A stretch of 64,000 bases of DNA from an uncultured Cohaesibacter sp. (GCF_963676485.1 NZ_OY781114.1:3364501-3428500); one strand, 5' to 3'; positions 53,847-63,265 are shown, numbered from the stretch's first letter. A program made the numbers and translations. The notes: generated by a model not told the origin, from the letters alone.

Positions 53847-55250
53847 ATGAGCAGCAAACCAATGCCACCTACACCACTGCGACAAGAGGACTATCTGGCG
53901 ATCGAAGCCGCCGTGATGGAAACTGCGAGAGGTCGCTGGTTTCTGGCGGAATATGCCCGTAGAAATCGTAATGCAGATACTGATACCTTATTGACCGCGA
54001 TCGATAAACTGGAAAAAACGGTCGTACGGGAAAGAGCACCATCGTCTCTGATGCATCAGGTCCGCATGGATCTGACGGATATGGCCAACGCCATTGAACG
54101 CACCAAAACAGAAATTGCTCAAATCAAGCATGAAGATAATCAGGGCTCCGAGCGCTTCGAACGCGCGACTGTTGAGCTTGATGCCATTGTTTCTCAAACA
54201 GAAAGTGCGACCGGAGATATTCTGGGCGCAGCCGAGAAAATTCAGGAATTCGCTTGGACGCTGCGTGAAATGGGCGCTGATAGCGACAAGTGCGATGAAC
54301 TGGATATGGAAGCAACCAACATCTATATGGCTTGCTCCTTCCAGGATCTGACCGGCCAGCGGATCAGAAAAATTGTGGATGCCATGCGCTATGTCGAAAG
54401 CCGCATCAATTCCATGATCGATATCTGGGGATTCGAATCCGAAGGCATCGAAGTGGATCAGCATGATCACCGACGTCATGATCAGCGGCCCGACGCCCAT
54501 CTTCTCAATGGGCCGGCTCTTGAAGGGGAAGGCGTTGGACAAGATGATGTCGACAATCTCTTCAGCGCTCCTGATCTTTATGAAGAAGCTGATCAGAATG
54601 ATGTTGATGCCCTGTTCGATAGCAACGACAAGTCAGATCAGGACGATGTAGACGCTCTGTTCGATACGGCAAGTTCTGATGATGAGCCCTCTGAAGAAGA
54701 ATGCGATCTGTCTGCAGAGATGAGCCAGGATGATGCGGATGCTTTGTTTGCGACAGCCTCTGAGGTTGAAGCCGATGATGAAGCTGAAGCTGAAATGGTA
54801 GAGGCTGCTGCCAGCTCTGAGGAAATGTCCTCTGACGATATGACCGAAGTGGCTGCTGAAGTCAGCGCAGAGGACACCGCTGATGTCGATATTGTCGATG
54901 CAGACTTCATGGACATGCAGGATCTGGACTGGGCTGCAGAAGCGGAAGCTGACACAGATGCTGCCGACTATCTGGAAACGGTAGAGCCGGAAGCAGTTTC
55001 TGAGGCCGATGATCAGGAAGCCGACATCTTTGCCTCTGCAGATCCTGAAATGCTGTCTGAGCAGGAGAGCTTAGATGCGGCTGCTCAGCAGGATGAGGGC
55101 GAGGCAATGCCTCCAGCAGAAGATGGCGAGCCGGACATTTTTGCTTCTGCTGATATTTTTGATAAGGCTCTGAATGAAGAGTTGGCCTCTTCCGATGAGG
55201 AAGAAGAAGAGCTTCTGGATCTGCGTGATCGCGTGGCTCAGTTCAGCTAA
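53847..55250 (+). CDS. cheZ: CheZ-like phosphatase with long acidic repeat tail
   Basis: 467 residues, about twice E. coli CheZ (214). CheZ strips phosphate from CheY-P. Residues about 10-195 are helical and hold the catalytic motif QDLTGQ at 166-171 (Asp 167, Gln 171 by analogy with CheZ). The remainder is acidic and probably disordered. It holds four copies of a Q-D/N-D-V-D-x-L-F motif at 231-239, 249-257, 264-272 and 293-301. This resembles the CheY-P-binding peptides at the C-terminus of E. coli CheZ and the N-terminus of FliM. The phrase DIFASAD occurs twice later. ATG start; followed by a strong terminator. No che operon is near. Confidence 0.82.
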   Translation: MSSKPMPPTPLRQEDYLAIEAAVMETARGRWFLAEYARRNRNADTDTLLTAIDKLEKTVVRERAPSSLMHQVRMDLTDMANAIERTKTEIAQIKHEDNQGSERFERATVELDAIVSQTESATGDILGAAEKIQEFAWTLREMGADSDKCDELDMEATNIYMACSFQDLTGQRIRKIVDAMRYVESRINSMIDIWGFESEGIEVDQHDHRRHDQRPDAHLLNGPALEGEGVGQDDVDNLFSAPDLYEEADQNDVDALFDSNDKSDQDDVDALFDTASSDDEPSEEECDLSAEMSQDDADALFATASEVEADDEAEAEMVEAAASSEEMSSDDMTEVAAEVSAEDTADVDIVDADFMDMQDLDWAAEAEADTDAADYLETVEPEAVSEADDQEADIFASADPEMLSEQESLDAAAQQDEGEAMPPAEDGEPDIFASADIFDKALNEELASSDEEEEELLDLRDRVAQFS

Positions 55251-55328
55251 CGGCCTTTTCGCAAGAGTAGCTGGCTTTGTCTTGCTGCCAATTTCCAGAA
55301 TGCGTCTTGTGAGCTTTCTATAAGACAT

Positions 55329-55359
55329 AAAAAAGGGTGCCAGTTCGGCACCCTTTTTT
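55329..55359. terminator. Two-way terminator between cheZ-like and GPR-like genes
   Basis: AAAAAAGGGTGCC-AGTTC-GGCACCCTTTTTT, perfect 7-bp GC stem with A6/T6 tracts, between convergent genes. Confidence 0.95.
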
Positions 55360-55417
55360 GTATCTTTATGGATCAGGGGAGAGCAAGAGGAAGTGCTTCC
55401 TCTTGCCACATATCCTG

Positions 55418-58400
55418 TTATCCCAATCTACCGCTGGCATGGGCAAGCATGGTGTAGATCTTGCCGGTATCCGAGGTGAGATAGTTCATTGTCGAGCTTC
55501 CGTCGCGGTCTTTTCTGGAAATATCGTCCAGAATGCGTTCGAAATCACCGACATAGCGGTTCACCGTGTTGCGGAAGTCCGTGTCACGTTGGTAGCGCAT
55601 ACGTACGTCTTCAAAGGTCTGTTGGCCTTTCAGGGTGTAGAGCCGCCGTGTGAAGCTTCCACCTTCGCCGCGGCGATAGCTTTCCCAAGCATCCGATTGG
55701 TTGTCAGCGTCAATGCCGCGGATGATGTCCTTGGAAATCGGTGCCAGCGCTTCGGCATCGCCCGGCTGAGGAATGTTGTCCTCTGGCTGGGAGGCCCGGC
55801 GCAGCAGGTCTGAGACCCAACCGCCGGAGCGGCCTTCAGGCTCTTCTCTTGCGCTTTGCGGGGCATAGTTGCTCGCTACAGGTTGCTGTGGCTGCTGCTT
55901 CTGAGGTTGTGGCTCAGGCTGGCGGGCCGGCTGTTGAGCTGGTGGAAGCGAACGCTGCTGGTTGCTGGTGGCAGGAGCATTGTTGCGCTTCTGGCTCGAA
56001 CGATCCGATGCAGGCACTGTGTCGAACATGTTGCCATGGCGTTGCACCACGCGGGACAGCTCTTTAAGGGCATCGATCTGCTCGGAGACGACACGGCGCA
56101 TGGCACCTGTTGCCTCGCGGGTTTCTGTTGGCAGTTCGTTGAGACCCTGCTTGAGCTCGGACCGGGTGACATCAAGATCACGCTTGATTTCCTGCGTGAT
56201 GGTACGGATGTCTTGCGTTGCCTGCTCGAAGCGTGCATTGGCATCAGACATGGACTGGGCCATTTCTTCGCTCATTTCACGCTGCACGGCACGAATGGAT
56301 TCCGCAGCACGGCGCCCTTCGGAAGCCGCGTTGATGCGCAGCTGTTCGAGCTGGTCCATGACTTCCTTGGACACGCCTTCCGTGCTCTGGCTGAGCAGCA
56401 TACCCACATCCCGTGCGCGGCCTTCAGCTGTGCTCAGGGTGCTGGCTATGATCGAGGTGAAGTTGTTCAGCACATTCTCGATGGCTTCTGTCCGCTTGGA
56501 GAGGTCATCGGTCATGTTGACAAGCATCGCGCGCCGTTCCTCAACCGAGCCTTCGAGGCGATCATTGGTGGATTCCATGATGCGCGTCGTGTTGACCAGA
56601 GCTGAGGCTTGCTCTTCGAACTTGTCGGTGAGCGAAGCGACCTGACCAAGGATGCTGTTGGAGACATCGCGCAGATCATGCACATGGCCTGTGAGCTGGT
56701 TGGTCGAGTTGCCTGCTTCGTTGACCACGGTTTCCACGACAGTCCGGAACTGGTTGGTCTGGTCGGACAGGCTGGTCTCGATGGTAGACAGGCTGTGACC
56801 GGCATTGAGAAGCAACTCGGAGAGCGTGTCGTTGGCATGCTTGAGCCGCTCGACGATTTCTGTGCCATCGGCCCGCAGCAATTCGTTGGTGCTGCTCATG
56901 GACTGGCTGGCTTCGTCTGAGGCTATGCGCATTGCTTCGACCAGACGTTTGTTGGAAGTGTCCAGTTTGACAATCGCATCGTGGCTGCTCTGGGCGATGG
57001 CCTTGACGAGATTGCTCGAAGAGGCTTCCAGCGCACTTCTTGCCTGATCGGAGCTGATGCTAAGCGCCTCGACCGTGCGTTTGGAGCTTTCGTCCATGGC
57101 AGAGAGCGTTTCGTTGGACTTCTCGCCAATGGTCTCAACAGCCTGACGGGAGCTTTCATTGAGTGCAGATACAGCCCGCCGCGAGCCTTCGTCCAGAGCG
57201 GCGAGGGTGCCGTTCGAGCTATGGCTGATGGCTTCGACTGCGCGTCTGGAGCCTTCTTCAAGGGCTTCCAGAGTGCCGCTCGAGCTTTCCGTGATTGCGG
57301 TAACCGTGCGTCTTGACGTATCTTCAAAGGCCGCAAGGGTTTCGCTGGAATTCTCGGTAAGGGCCGATACGGCGCGTCTTGACGTGTCTTCAAAGGCCGC
57401 AAGGGTTTCGCTGGAATTCTCGGTAAGAGCCGATACGGCGCGTCTTGATGTATCCTCGAAGGCTGCAAGCGTTGTGCTTGAGCTTTCATCGAGCGCTTTG
57501 GCGGCCATTTCTGCGCTGGAGGAGAGAGCCATCTGTGTGCGTGATGTGCTTTCTTCGAGCGTTTGCACGGCCAACTGGGCGCTTTCAGACATGGTGTGCG
57601 CAGCGCGATCTGTGCTGCTGGTCAGAGACCCAACAGAGCGATCGGTGTTCTCGGTGATCGCCTGAACGGCACGGCTCGTGCTTTCGGTAAGGGTTTCCGT
57701 TGCGCGTGAGCTGTTGTCGTTGATAGCGCTGACCAGATGTTCGCCGGTTTCCGCCAGCGTCTGGGATGCCCGAGCACTTTCCTGTGCAACGGCGCGAGCG
57801 ATTTCCCCACCGCGGCTGGAGAGGCTGTGAATGATGCTTTCGCCAGCTTTCTGGAAGGTTTCTGTGATGCTCTGGCTTCTGCTGTCCAAAGCCTGCACAA
57901 CAGAGTTGCCTTTCTCATCCAGAATGGAGGAGAGCTCAGCCGATCGCGATCCGAGGACTGCGTTGAAGTTCTCGGTCTTCTCGGTGATTTCGGCGCTTGC
58001 CGTTGTCAATGTGGAAGCAAGGGCATCGCGGGCCTTGGCGCTTTCAGTTGCGAAGTTGGTCGAGATCGCATTCAGGCGATCATTGAGAATGGCCTCGATC
58101 TGGGCGGAACGGCTGTCGAGCGTTTCGGCAACCTCAAAGACCTTGCTGCCGAGCGAGACATTGATTTCTGCAACGCGATCGGACAGGGTTTCCGTAAGTT
58201 CGTGGGCCTGACGCGACAGGGTTTCGCCAACCAGAGTAAGGCGCTTGTCCATGCTCTCGTTGATGTCATTCTGCCCTTGCGAGTAGGCCTGTGCGATATC
58301 ACGGGTGCGGTCAAGCAGCGTCTCGTTGATATTGCGCGCCCGGGTATCGAGGGTTTCGTCCAGCTTGCTGGTGCGTTCTTCCAGAGCCGAATTGAGCGTA

Positions 58401-61162
58401 TCGGCCTTGGTTGCGAAGTTCATCGTCAGGCTCGAGACATTGTCTTCGAAGCCACTCAGGCGTGTCGCAATTTCCTGCTCGAAGGTTTCTGTGCGGCTGG
58501 TAAGTGCGTTGGCCACTTCCTCTGCCCGCGCCGAAACGCTGACCGAGAAGCCTTCAAGGCGGCTATCGAGCATGCTTTCGATCTCACCGGCCCGTGCAAA
58601 CAGGGTCTGATCAAGCGAGTTGATGCGCTGATCCATGGACTGGCTGAGATTGTCGAGGCGATCACCAAGATGGCTGACCAGATTGGTGCCACCAACGGAA
58701 ATGACGTCGTCAAATGCCTTGACGCGCTCTTCCATGGCAATGCGGATTTCTTCGCTCTGGCCTTGCAGGGCATTGGTGAGCTCGCCGCCTGCATTCTCGA
58801 ACAGTTCCTTGACCTTGTTGCCGCGCTGGGCAATGACCTTGGCGATCTCGGTACCGACCATGGCAAGACGCTCGGTGACTTCCATGGAGCGGGAATTGAG
58901 TGCGTCGGTTGCTTTGCCCGTGGCCTCTTCGAGATTTTCGGACATGGCCTTGGACTGGGTCTCAAGCACAGTGCTCATGCTGCTTGTGCGTTCGTCCAGC
59001 ATGGAGCCCAGATGGGAAGCATGCGCTTCGAGCTGTTCGTTGAGCTCGCCGCCCTTGACGGTAACCGTCTGATGGATGCGTTCGGCGGTGGTATCGAGCT
59101 TGATGGTGAACTGCTCGCCCTGCGTCGACAAGGTTTCGGAAATATGCGTTCCGGTCTGTGTCATGCGCTGGGTCAGGGTGTCGCCCGTGCTGGAAATGGT
59201 ATGAGCGATATTGGTGCCCGTCTCGTCCAGCTTCTCGTTGATTTCCGTGCCGCGCAGGGACAGATCCACCAGAAGGGCATCGCCGGTGCCTTTGAGGGCC
59301 TGGGAAACTTCGGAGGAGCGTTCGGTGATGGCGGAAACGATCTCGGTGCCTTGGGTGCGGATATTCTCTGCGACCGTTGACCCCGTCTCGGACATCGAGA
59401 GGGTCATCGTGGAGCTGATTTCCGTCAGGCTGCTTGTAACGGTTGTCCCGATTTCGCGCAGTTCCGAAGTGATTGAACCGCCAGTATCGGAAAGGTTCGT
59501 TGTGACTTCGGAGCCGAAGCTTCTGAGATTGTCCGTCAGCGACTGACCGGTGGTTGCGATATTTTCGGTAACCTCGGTGCCAATTGTCTTCAGCTCGCTG
59601 CTGAGAGAGTTGCCGGTGTTGGCTAGATTTTCCGTGACTTCCGAACCGATGGTGCGCAGCTCTGTGCTGAGGGCGCCGCCTGTGGAGGAGAGGTTGGCCG
59701 TGACTTCCGCGCCGATGGTTCTGAATTCGCCGGTGAGGCTGTTGCCCGTCTCGGCCAGATTGGTCGTAACCTCGGTGCCGATGGACTTCAATTCGCCCGT
59801 AAGGGAGTTGCCGGTGTAAGCAAGATTCTCGGTGACTTCTGCGCCGATGGATTTCAACTCGCTGGTGAGCGCGTTGCCGGTGGTCGACAGGTTGGCCGTG
59901 ACGTCATTGCCGATGGACTGAAGATTGGAGTTAAGCCCGGCGCCGACTTCGGAGATATTCTGGGTTACCGTCTCGCCCGTCTGGGAGAGGGTGGAGGTCA
60001 GTTCTTGCCCTGCGCCGATGAAGCGGTCGGTTACTTCATGGCCGATGCTAGCCAACTGGCTGGTCAGGTCACTACCGGTAATTTCCAGTTTTTGGGAAAT
60101 GTCGGTGCCTGACATGCTGAGCTGATTGGTAATGGACTGTCCGGCGTCGGTCAGGGACTCGGTCACATTCGCACCGGTGGTGGAGAGGCGATCCACCAGA
60201 TCGGAGCCGCGGTTGGAGAGCACATTGACCATGGTTTCGCCGGCGTTGGCCAGCGCAATGGTGATTTGCTCGCCCTTTTCGGCCAGAGACAGCGTAACGC
60301 GGGACCCCGCATCGGAAACGCTTTTGGAGATCGACTCGCTGGTGGTGTTCAGCTCGTCGGAGAGGCTGGTATGCGCTCCGGAAATGGAGGCGCGGACACG
60401 TTCGGAGTTGGTAACGATGGCTTCGCGCTGTGTGATCAGTTCGTCAATCAGCGAGCGAATGCGCAATTCGTTTTCAGTGTAGGCGCGTTCCAGGGAGGAA
60501 ACCTCGTTATGCACCATCACTTCCAACTCGGAGGCGCGGGCCAGAGCCCGTTCGATACCATCGCTCATGGAGGCCACTTCGCGGCGAATGGCCTGCCCAA
60601 CATTGACGACGGATTCCTTGGCAACATTTTCCGGTTCCACCAGACGCATCGCGACTTGTGTCATGGCGTTGGAAACCTGACGCATCTCATGAGCCCGGAC
60701 CACAATGTAGGCCATCATGAAGAACAGGATAACAGGCAGGAAGATACCGGCCATGGCTGCGAGGGCCGGTGGCGAATCCGTCAGGGATGCAAAGCCGTCC
60801 TGAGCGATCTGATCGCCGCCAAAGCCCATGAAAAACAGGCCTCCGCCGATCGCAACCCAGAAGAGCGACAGGATCGAAGCAAACATGTAAGGTGCCGAAC
60901 TCGGCGGCTGCTGCAGGGAATGCAACAAATGCCCGACCGATTGCTGATCGTCATTGGCAGGCCTTGGCTTGATCTTGTTGCCGCGCCCTTCGCCTTTGGC
61001 CGAAGCCTTTTCGCCAGTGGTGTCCTTGGCGTTGTCAGCGTCATCTTTCGGCTTGGATTCATTGGTCTCTTCGGAGACGTCGAAATCCATTTTCAAAGCA
61101 TCTTCAACCGCTGACAGAGCCGCTTCTGTCGGATCCTGAATCTTTGGAGACTTCGTTACCAT
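55418..61162 (-). CDS. Giant coiled-coil membrane protein, growth pole ring (GPR) homologue
   Basis: 1914 residues. An acidic N-terminus, two membrane helices (about 92-113 and 134-155), then some 1,500 residues of apolipoprotein-like helical repeats (LTGELKSIGTEVTENLA-type every 22 or so residues), a Gln/Pro-rich linker (about 1730-1780), and a conserved C-terminal domain (QTFEDVRMRYQRDTDFRNTV; SRKDRDGSS). This layout is that of the GPR protein of Agrobacterium, of about 2,100 residues, which forms a ring at the growth pole and is needed for polar growth and rod shape. Assignment is by layout and repeat type. ATG start. Convergent with the CheZ-like gene. Repeats with 66-bp period are seen at 57310-57441. 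Confidence 0.82.
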   Translation of the reverse strand: MVTKSPKIQDPTEAALSAVEDALKMDFDVSEETNESKPKDDADNAKDTTGEKASAKGEGRGNKIKPRPANDDQQSVGHLLHSLQQPPSSAPYMFASILSLFWVAIGGGLFFMGFGGDQIAQDGFASLTDSPPALAAMAGIFLPVILFFMMAYIVVRAHEMRQVSNAMTQVAMRLVEPENVAKESVVNVGQAIRREVASMSDGIERALARASELEVMVHNEVSSLERAYTENELRIRSLIDELITQREAIVTNSERVRASISGAHTSLSDELNTTSESISKSVSDAGSRVTLSLAEKGEQITIALANAGETMVNVLSNRGSDLVDRLSTTGANVTESLTDAGQSITNQLSMSGTDISQKLEITGSDLTSQLASIGHEVTDRFIGAGQELTSTLSQTGETVTQNISEVGAGLNSNLQSIGNDVTANLSTTGNALTSELKSIGAEVTENLAYTGNSLTGELKSIGTEVTTNLAETGNSLTGEFRTIGAEVTANLSSTGGALSTELRTIGSEVTENLANTGNSLSSELKTIGTEVTENIATTGQSLTDNLRSFGSEVTTNLSDTGGSITSELREIGTTVTSSLTEISSTMTLSMSETGSTVAENIRTQGTEIVSAITERSSEVSQALKGTGDALLVDLSLRGTEINEKLDETGTNIAHTISSTGDTLTQRMTQTGTHISETLSTQGEQFTIKLDTTAERIHQTVTVKGGELNEQLEAHASHLGSMLDERTSSMSTVLETQSKAMSENLEEATGKATDALNSRSMEVTERLAMVGTEIAKVIAQRGNKVKELFENAGGELTNALQGQSEEIRIAMEERVKAFDDVISVGGTNLVSHLGDRLDNLSQSMDQRINSLDQTLFARAGEIESMLDSRLEGFSVSVSARAEEVANALTSRTETFEQEIATRLSGFEDNVSSLTMNFATKADTLNSALEERTSKLDETLDTRARNINETLLDRTRDIAQAYSQGQNDINESMDKRLTLVGETLSRQAHELTETLSDRVAEINVSLGSKVFEVAETLDSRSAQIEAILNDRLNAISTNFATESAKARDALASTLTTASAEITEKTENFNAVLGSRSAELSSILDEKGNSVVQALDSRSQSITETFQKAGESIIHSLSSRGGEIARAVAQESARASQTLAETGEHLVSAINDNSSRATETLTESTSRAVQAITENTDRSVGSLTSSTDRAAHTMSESAQLAVQTLEESTSRTQMALSSSAEMAAKALDESSSTTLAAFEDTSRRAVSALTENSSETLAAFEDTSRRAVSALTENSSETLAAFEDTSRRTVTAITESSSGTLEALEEGSRRAVEAISHSSNGTLAALDEGSRRAVSALNESSRQAVETIGEKSNETLSAMDESSKRTVEALSISSDQARSALEASSSNLVKAIAQSSHDAIVKLDTSNKRLVEAMRIASDEASQSMSSTNELLRADGTEIVERLKHANDTLSELLLNAGHSLSTIETSLSDQTNQFRTVVETVVNEAGNSTNQLTGHVHDLRDVSNSILGQVASLTDKFEEQASALVNTTRIMESTNDRLEGSVEERRAMLVNMTDDLSKRTEAIENVLNNFTSIIASTLSTAEGRARDVGMLLSQSTEGVSKEVMDQLEQLRINAASEGRRAAESIRAVQREMSEEMAQSMSDANARFEQATQDIRTITQEIKRDLDVTRSELKQGLNELPTETREATGAMRRVVSEQIDALKELSRVVQRHGNMFDTVPASDRSSQKRNNAPATSNQQRSLPPAQQPARQPEPQPQKQQPQQPVASNYAPQSAREEPEGRSGGWVSDLLRRASQPEDNIPQPGDAEALAPISKDIIRGIDADNQSDAWESYRRGEGGSFTRRLYTLKGQQTFEDVRMRYQRDTDFRNTVNRYVGDFERILDDISRKDRDGSSTMNYLTSDTGKIYTMLAHASGRLG
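57310..57441 (-). repeat. Tandem 66-bp repeat inside the GPR-like gene
   Basis: Two nearly identical 66-bp units (57310-57375 and 57376-57441), a diverged third from 57442. Each encodes 22 residues with the core SSETLAAFEDTSRRAVSAL. A 22-residue period is that of apolipoprotein-like helices. Near-identity at DNA level means recent duplication or gene conversion within the repeat array. Confidence 0.9.
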
Positions 61163-61705
61163 GTCTGCTCTAGCCTTGTTCTACTCAATACTTGCATTGG
61201 TCTTTCCACCCATCGTCCCGCCGAACGGGGCGGAACTAGCCTCTTGCGAGTGGTAAACCTCTTAAGGGTCAAACCTTATCGTCACGATTCCTATCCGGGG
61301 ATCCTTGTATCCACACGCCAAAAGCACCCGGACGTCCGCAGCCCATGAGCTGCGGGGCAAGGTGGATAGAAAAAGTGTCCAACATATTGCGACGCATCGT
61401 ACAAGGAGAGGAAAGGCAAAGGAACTACTATTTTTCATGAGTCCTCTCAAGCTGTTAACCAAAATCGCATGACGTGGTGGGCTAATTCAGGGAGGGGATT
61501 AAGGCTTGCTCGTTAACTATATGTGTTTACTGTGTTTTTTATCTTTTTATTTTTATTTTCAACTCTGCTGTCGAGACATGCGAAATTGCACAAAATATTT
61601 ATGGTGAGTCGCTGCGAATCCGGCAAACATGGTTAACATGTAGTAACCATTTTCCAATTTGTTTTGATTCCTGCTGCGGCCAGTCGCGGAGAAAGAAAAG
61701 TGGGC
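61163..61705. other. Divergent intergenic region, GPR-like gene / HPt gene
   Basis: 543 bases. It has an AT-rich block near 61520-61560 and five GANTC sites (61286, 61439, 61606, 61616, 61666), three of them within 65 bp. GANTC is the target of the CcrM cell-cycle methylase of alphaproteobacteria. A minus-strand frame at 61262-61462 with a hydrophobic stretch lacks a start signal; I do not count it as a gene. Confidence 0.5.
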
Positions 61706-62032
61706 ATGGATACACAAAATTGCGCCCTTGATCGGGTTCATTTGGCCCAACAGACCATGGGGGATGCGGGGCTGGAGAAACAGGTCCTGACCATATTTGT
61801 TGACCATATGGCAGAGACCATGCCCCGCTTGACTCCAGCGACAGAGGAAGTGTGCCAGATCGCCCATAGCATCAAGGGGTCTGCGCGCGGCATAGGCGCG
61901 TGGGATGTCGCTGCTGCGGCGGAAGCTGTCGAGAAGGCATCCGGGGATCGGTCTGGGGAAATTTCGTCTCTCAAAAGGGCTGTTGATACCGCAATGCTGG
62001 AGATTGTCGCCTTGCTTGAAAGGGATGTTTGA
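61706..62032 (+). CDS. HPt-domain phosphotransfer protein
   Basis: 108 residues from ATG 61706 with GGAGAAAG upstream; the frame is open 14 codons earlier. Single HPt domain with phosphorylated His 54 in IAHSIKGSARGIGA. Such proteins pass phosphate between a hybrid sensor kinase and a response regulator. Partners are not in the window. It sits divergent from the GPR-like gene, with GANTC sites in front. Cell-cycle phosphorelays in alphaproteobacteria use ChpT, which has a different fold, so this is not ChpT. Confidence 0.88.
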   Translation: MDTQNCALDRVHLAQQTMGDAGLEKQVLTIFVDHMAETMPRLTPATEEVCQIAHSIKGSARGIGAWDVAAAAEAVEKASGDRSGEISSLKRAVDTAMLEIVALLERDV

Positions 62033-62154
62033 GCCGAAAGATTCAAGATCCCGCACAATAATTACTCTTCGATACAATTCGCCCTCTTTGTTATCAGGGC
62101 AAAATTGTCTATATGCAGTGAACCTGACCAATAATAGACCAGTGAGCTGAATTC

Positions 62155-62475
62155 ATGCCGAAGATTACTTTTATCACATTTGATGAAACGCAGTATGACG
62201 TGGACGCCAAGGATGGCGCGACCGTGATGGAGACAGCCATCAAAAATGGCGTTCCCGGAATTGAAGCCGAATGCGGCGGCGCCTGCTCCTGCGCGACCTG
62301 TCATGTTTATATCGATGAGGCATGGGCCGAGAAAACCGGCGAGCCGGGAGCTATGGAAGAGGATATGCTGGATTTTGCGCAGGATGCTGATGAACGCAGC
62401 CGCCTTTCCTGCCAGATCAAGATGAGCGATGAGCTCGATGGCTTGGTGGTGCGTATACCGGAATCCCAAGCCTGA
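62155..62475 (+). CDS. 2Fe-2S ferredoxin, adrenodoxin/FdxB type
   Basis: 106 residues. Cys ligands 40, 46, 49 and 86 (C-x5-C-x2-C ... C) as in [12 protein letters not shown] and LSCQI. Matches the adrenodoxin-like ferredoxins of alphaproteobacteria (FdVI / FdxB), which serve iron-sulfur assembly or hydroxylases. Cytoplasmic. ATG; no strong ribosome-binding site. Ends before a strong terminator, so it forms a single-gene unit. Confidence 0.93.
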   Translation: MPKITFITFDETQYDVDAKDGATVMETAIKNGVPGIEAECGGACSCATCHVYIDEAWAEKTGEPGAMEEDMLDFAQDADERSRLSCQIKMSDELDGLVVRIPESQA

Positions 62476-62510
62476 TACGCTTAGCCGCAAGAATAGTGAA
62501 GTGATGAAGA

Positions 62511-62541
62511 GCGAAGGCCTGATGCAGGCCTTCGCTTTTTT
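62511..62541 (+). terminator. Terminator after the ferredoxin gene
   Basis: GCGAAGGCCT-GATGC-AGGCCTTCGC and six T. Perfect 10-bp stem. Confidence 0.95.
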
Positions 62542-62617
62542 ATTGAAGGCCCGCGAAGGATCGGGCACAGTGCGTCTGTTATTTTCTTATGTTCGATATT
62601 ACAAAAATGGAGGGAAT

Positions 62618-63265
62618 GTGCCGGACTGTTGCGCCAACAAAAAGCCAGGCTCTCTTCTGGGCGGTTTCATGCCGATTGGCGTTCATCTTGTATGTGGTTT
62701 GCAAGTGGTGACGCGCCAGCGTGCCAAAGTGGTGCCCATGGCGCAAGGTGATGTGGTGGAAATCGGCTTCGGCTCCGGTTTGAATTTGCCGCATTATGAC
62801 CGTAGCGCTGTGCGCAGTCTGATTGGCATCAACCCTGATGACGGGTTGCCGGAGTTGGCGCGCAAAGCCATAGCCAGGCAGGACCTTCCCGTCGAGTTGC
62901 TGGTGGAAAGTGCCGAAGCGATGTCCCTTTCGTCCGCCTCTGCCGATACGGTGGTCGTTACCTATAGCCTATGTTCTATTCCGGATGTGTTGGCGGCGCT
63001 CAGAGAAGCGCATCGCATTTTGCGCCCTCATGGTCGTCTTCTCTTTTGCGAACATGGTCGCTCCCCCAAGAGGCGTGTGGCGCGCATGCAAGACCGGTTC
63101 AATGCGCCATGGCGCTGGATGGCCGCGGGCTGTCATCTGAACCGCAACACCGGAGTGTTGATCCTTGAGGCCGGTTTCGAGATGGAACATTATGACATCT
63201 ATGACCTTGGATTGGGCACCCGCATTTTGGGCACCCACCATGTTGGTGTTGCACGCAAGCGCTAG
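62618..63265 (+). CDS. Class I SAM-dependent methyltransferase
   Basis: 215 residues from GTG 62618, which has GGAGG 4 bp ahead. The frame opens earlier, but a strong terminator lies there, so a later start is right. SAM-binding VVEIGFGSGLNLPHYD near 43, then YSLCSIPDVLAALREAHRILRPHGRLLFCEHG, typical of the UbiE/METTL7-type Methyltransf_11 group. Starts with a CC pair (PDCCANKK). Substrate unknown; a lipid or quinone is possible but unsupported. Confidence 0.85.
   Translation: MPDCCANKKPGSLLGGFMPIGVHLVCGLQVVTRQRAKVVPMAQGDVVEIGFGSGLNLPHYDRSAVRSLIGINPDDGLPELARKAIARQDLPVELLVESAEAMSLSSASADTVVVTYSLCSIPDVLAALREAHRILRPHGRLLFCEHGRSPKRRVARMQDRFNAPWRWMAAGCHLNRNTGVLILEAGFEMEHYDIYDLGLGTRILGTHHVGVARKR

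Noticed and set aside
57290-57500. Regular repeats that at first resemble a CRISPR array
   Set aside because: Period is 66 bp without unique spacers, in frame, and encodes 22-residue helices of the GPR-like protein.
57737-59380. Long open frame (547 codons) on the plus strand inside the GPR-like gene
   Set aside because: It is opposite a strong repeat-rich coding frame; biased codons leave the other strand open. Same for the long antisense frames in ligA (4008-5327), ClC copies (12561-13592, 14282-15244) and aminopeptidase P (5470-6960).
61262-61462. Minus-strand frame of 66 residues with a hydrophobic stretch and SWA-A-like cleavage site
   Set aside because: No ribosome-binding site, non-coding look of the rest, and it lies in the GPR-like upstream region; chance is more likely.
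61631-61646. CtrA box (TTAA-N7-TTAA) before the HPt gene
   Set aside because: TTAACATGTAGTAAC keeps only the first half; the second half matches poorly.
61706-62032. ChpT cell-cycle phosphotransferase
   Set aside because: ChpT is a dimeric histidine-kinase-like protein of about 220 residues; this is a short monomeric HPt domain.
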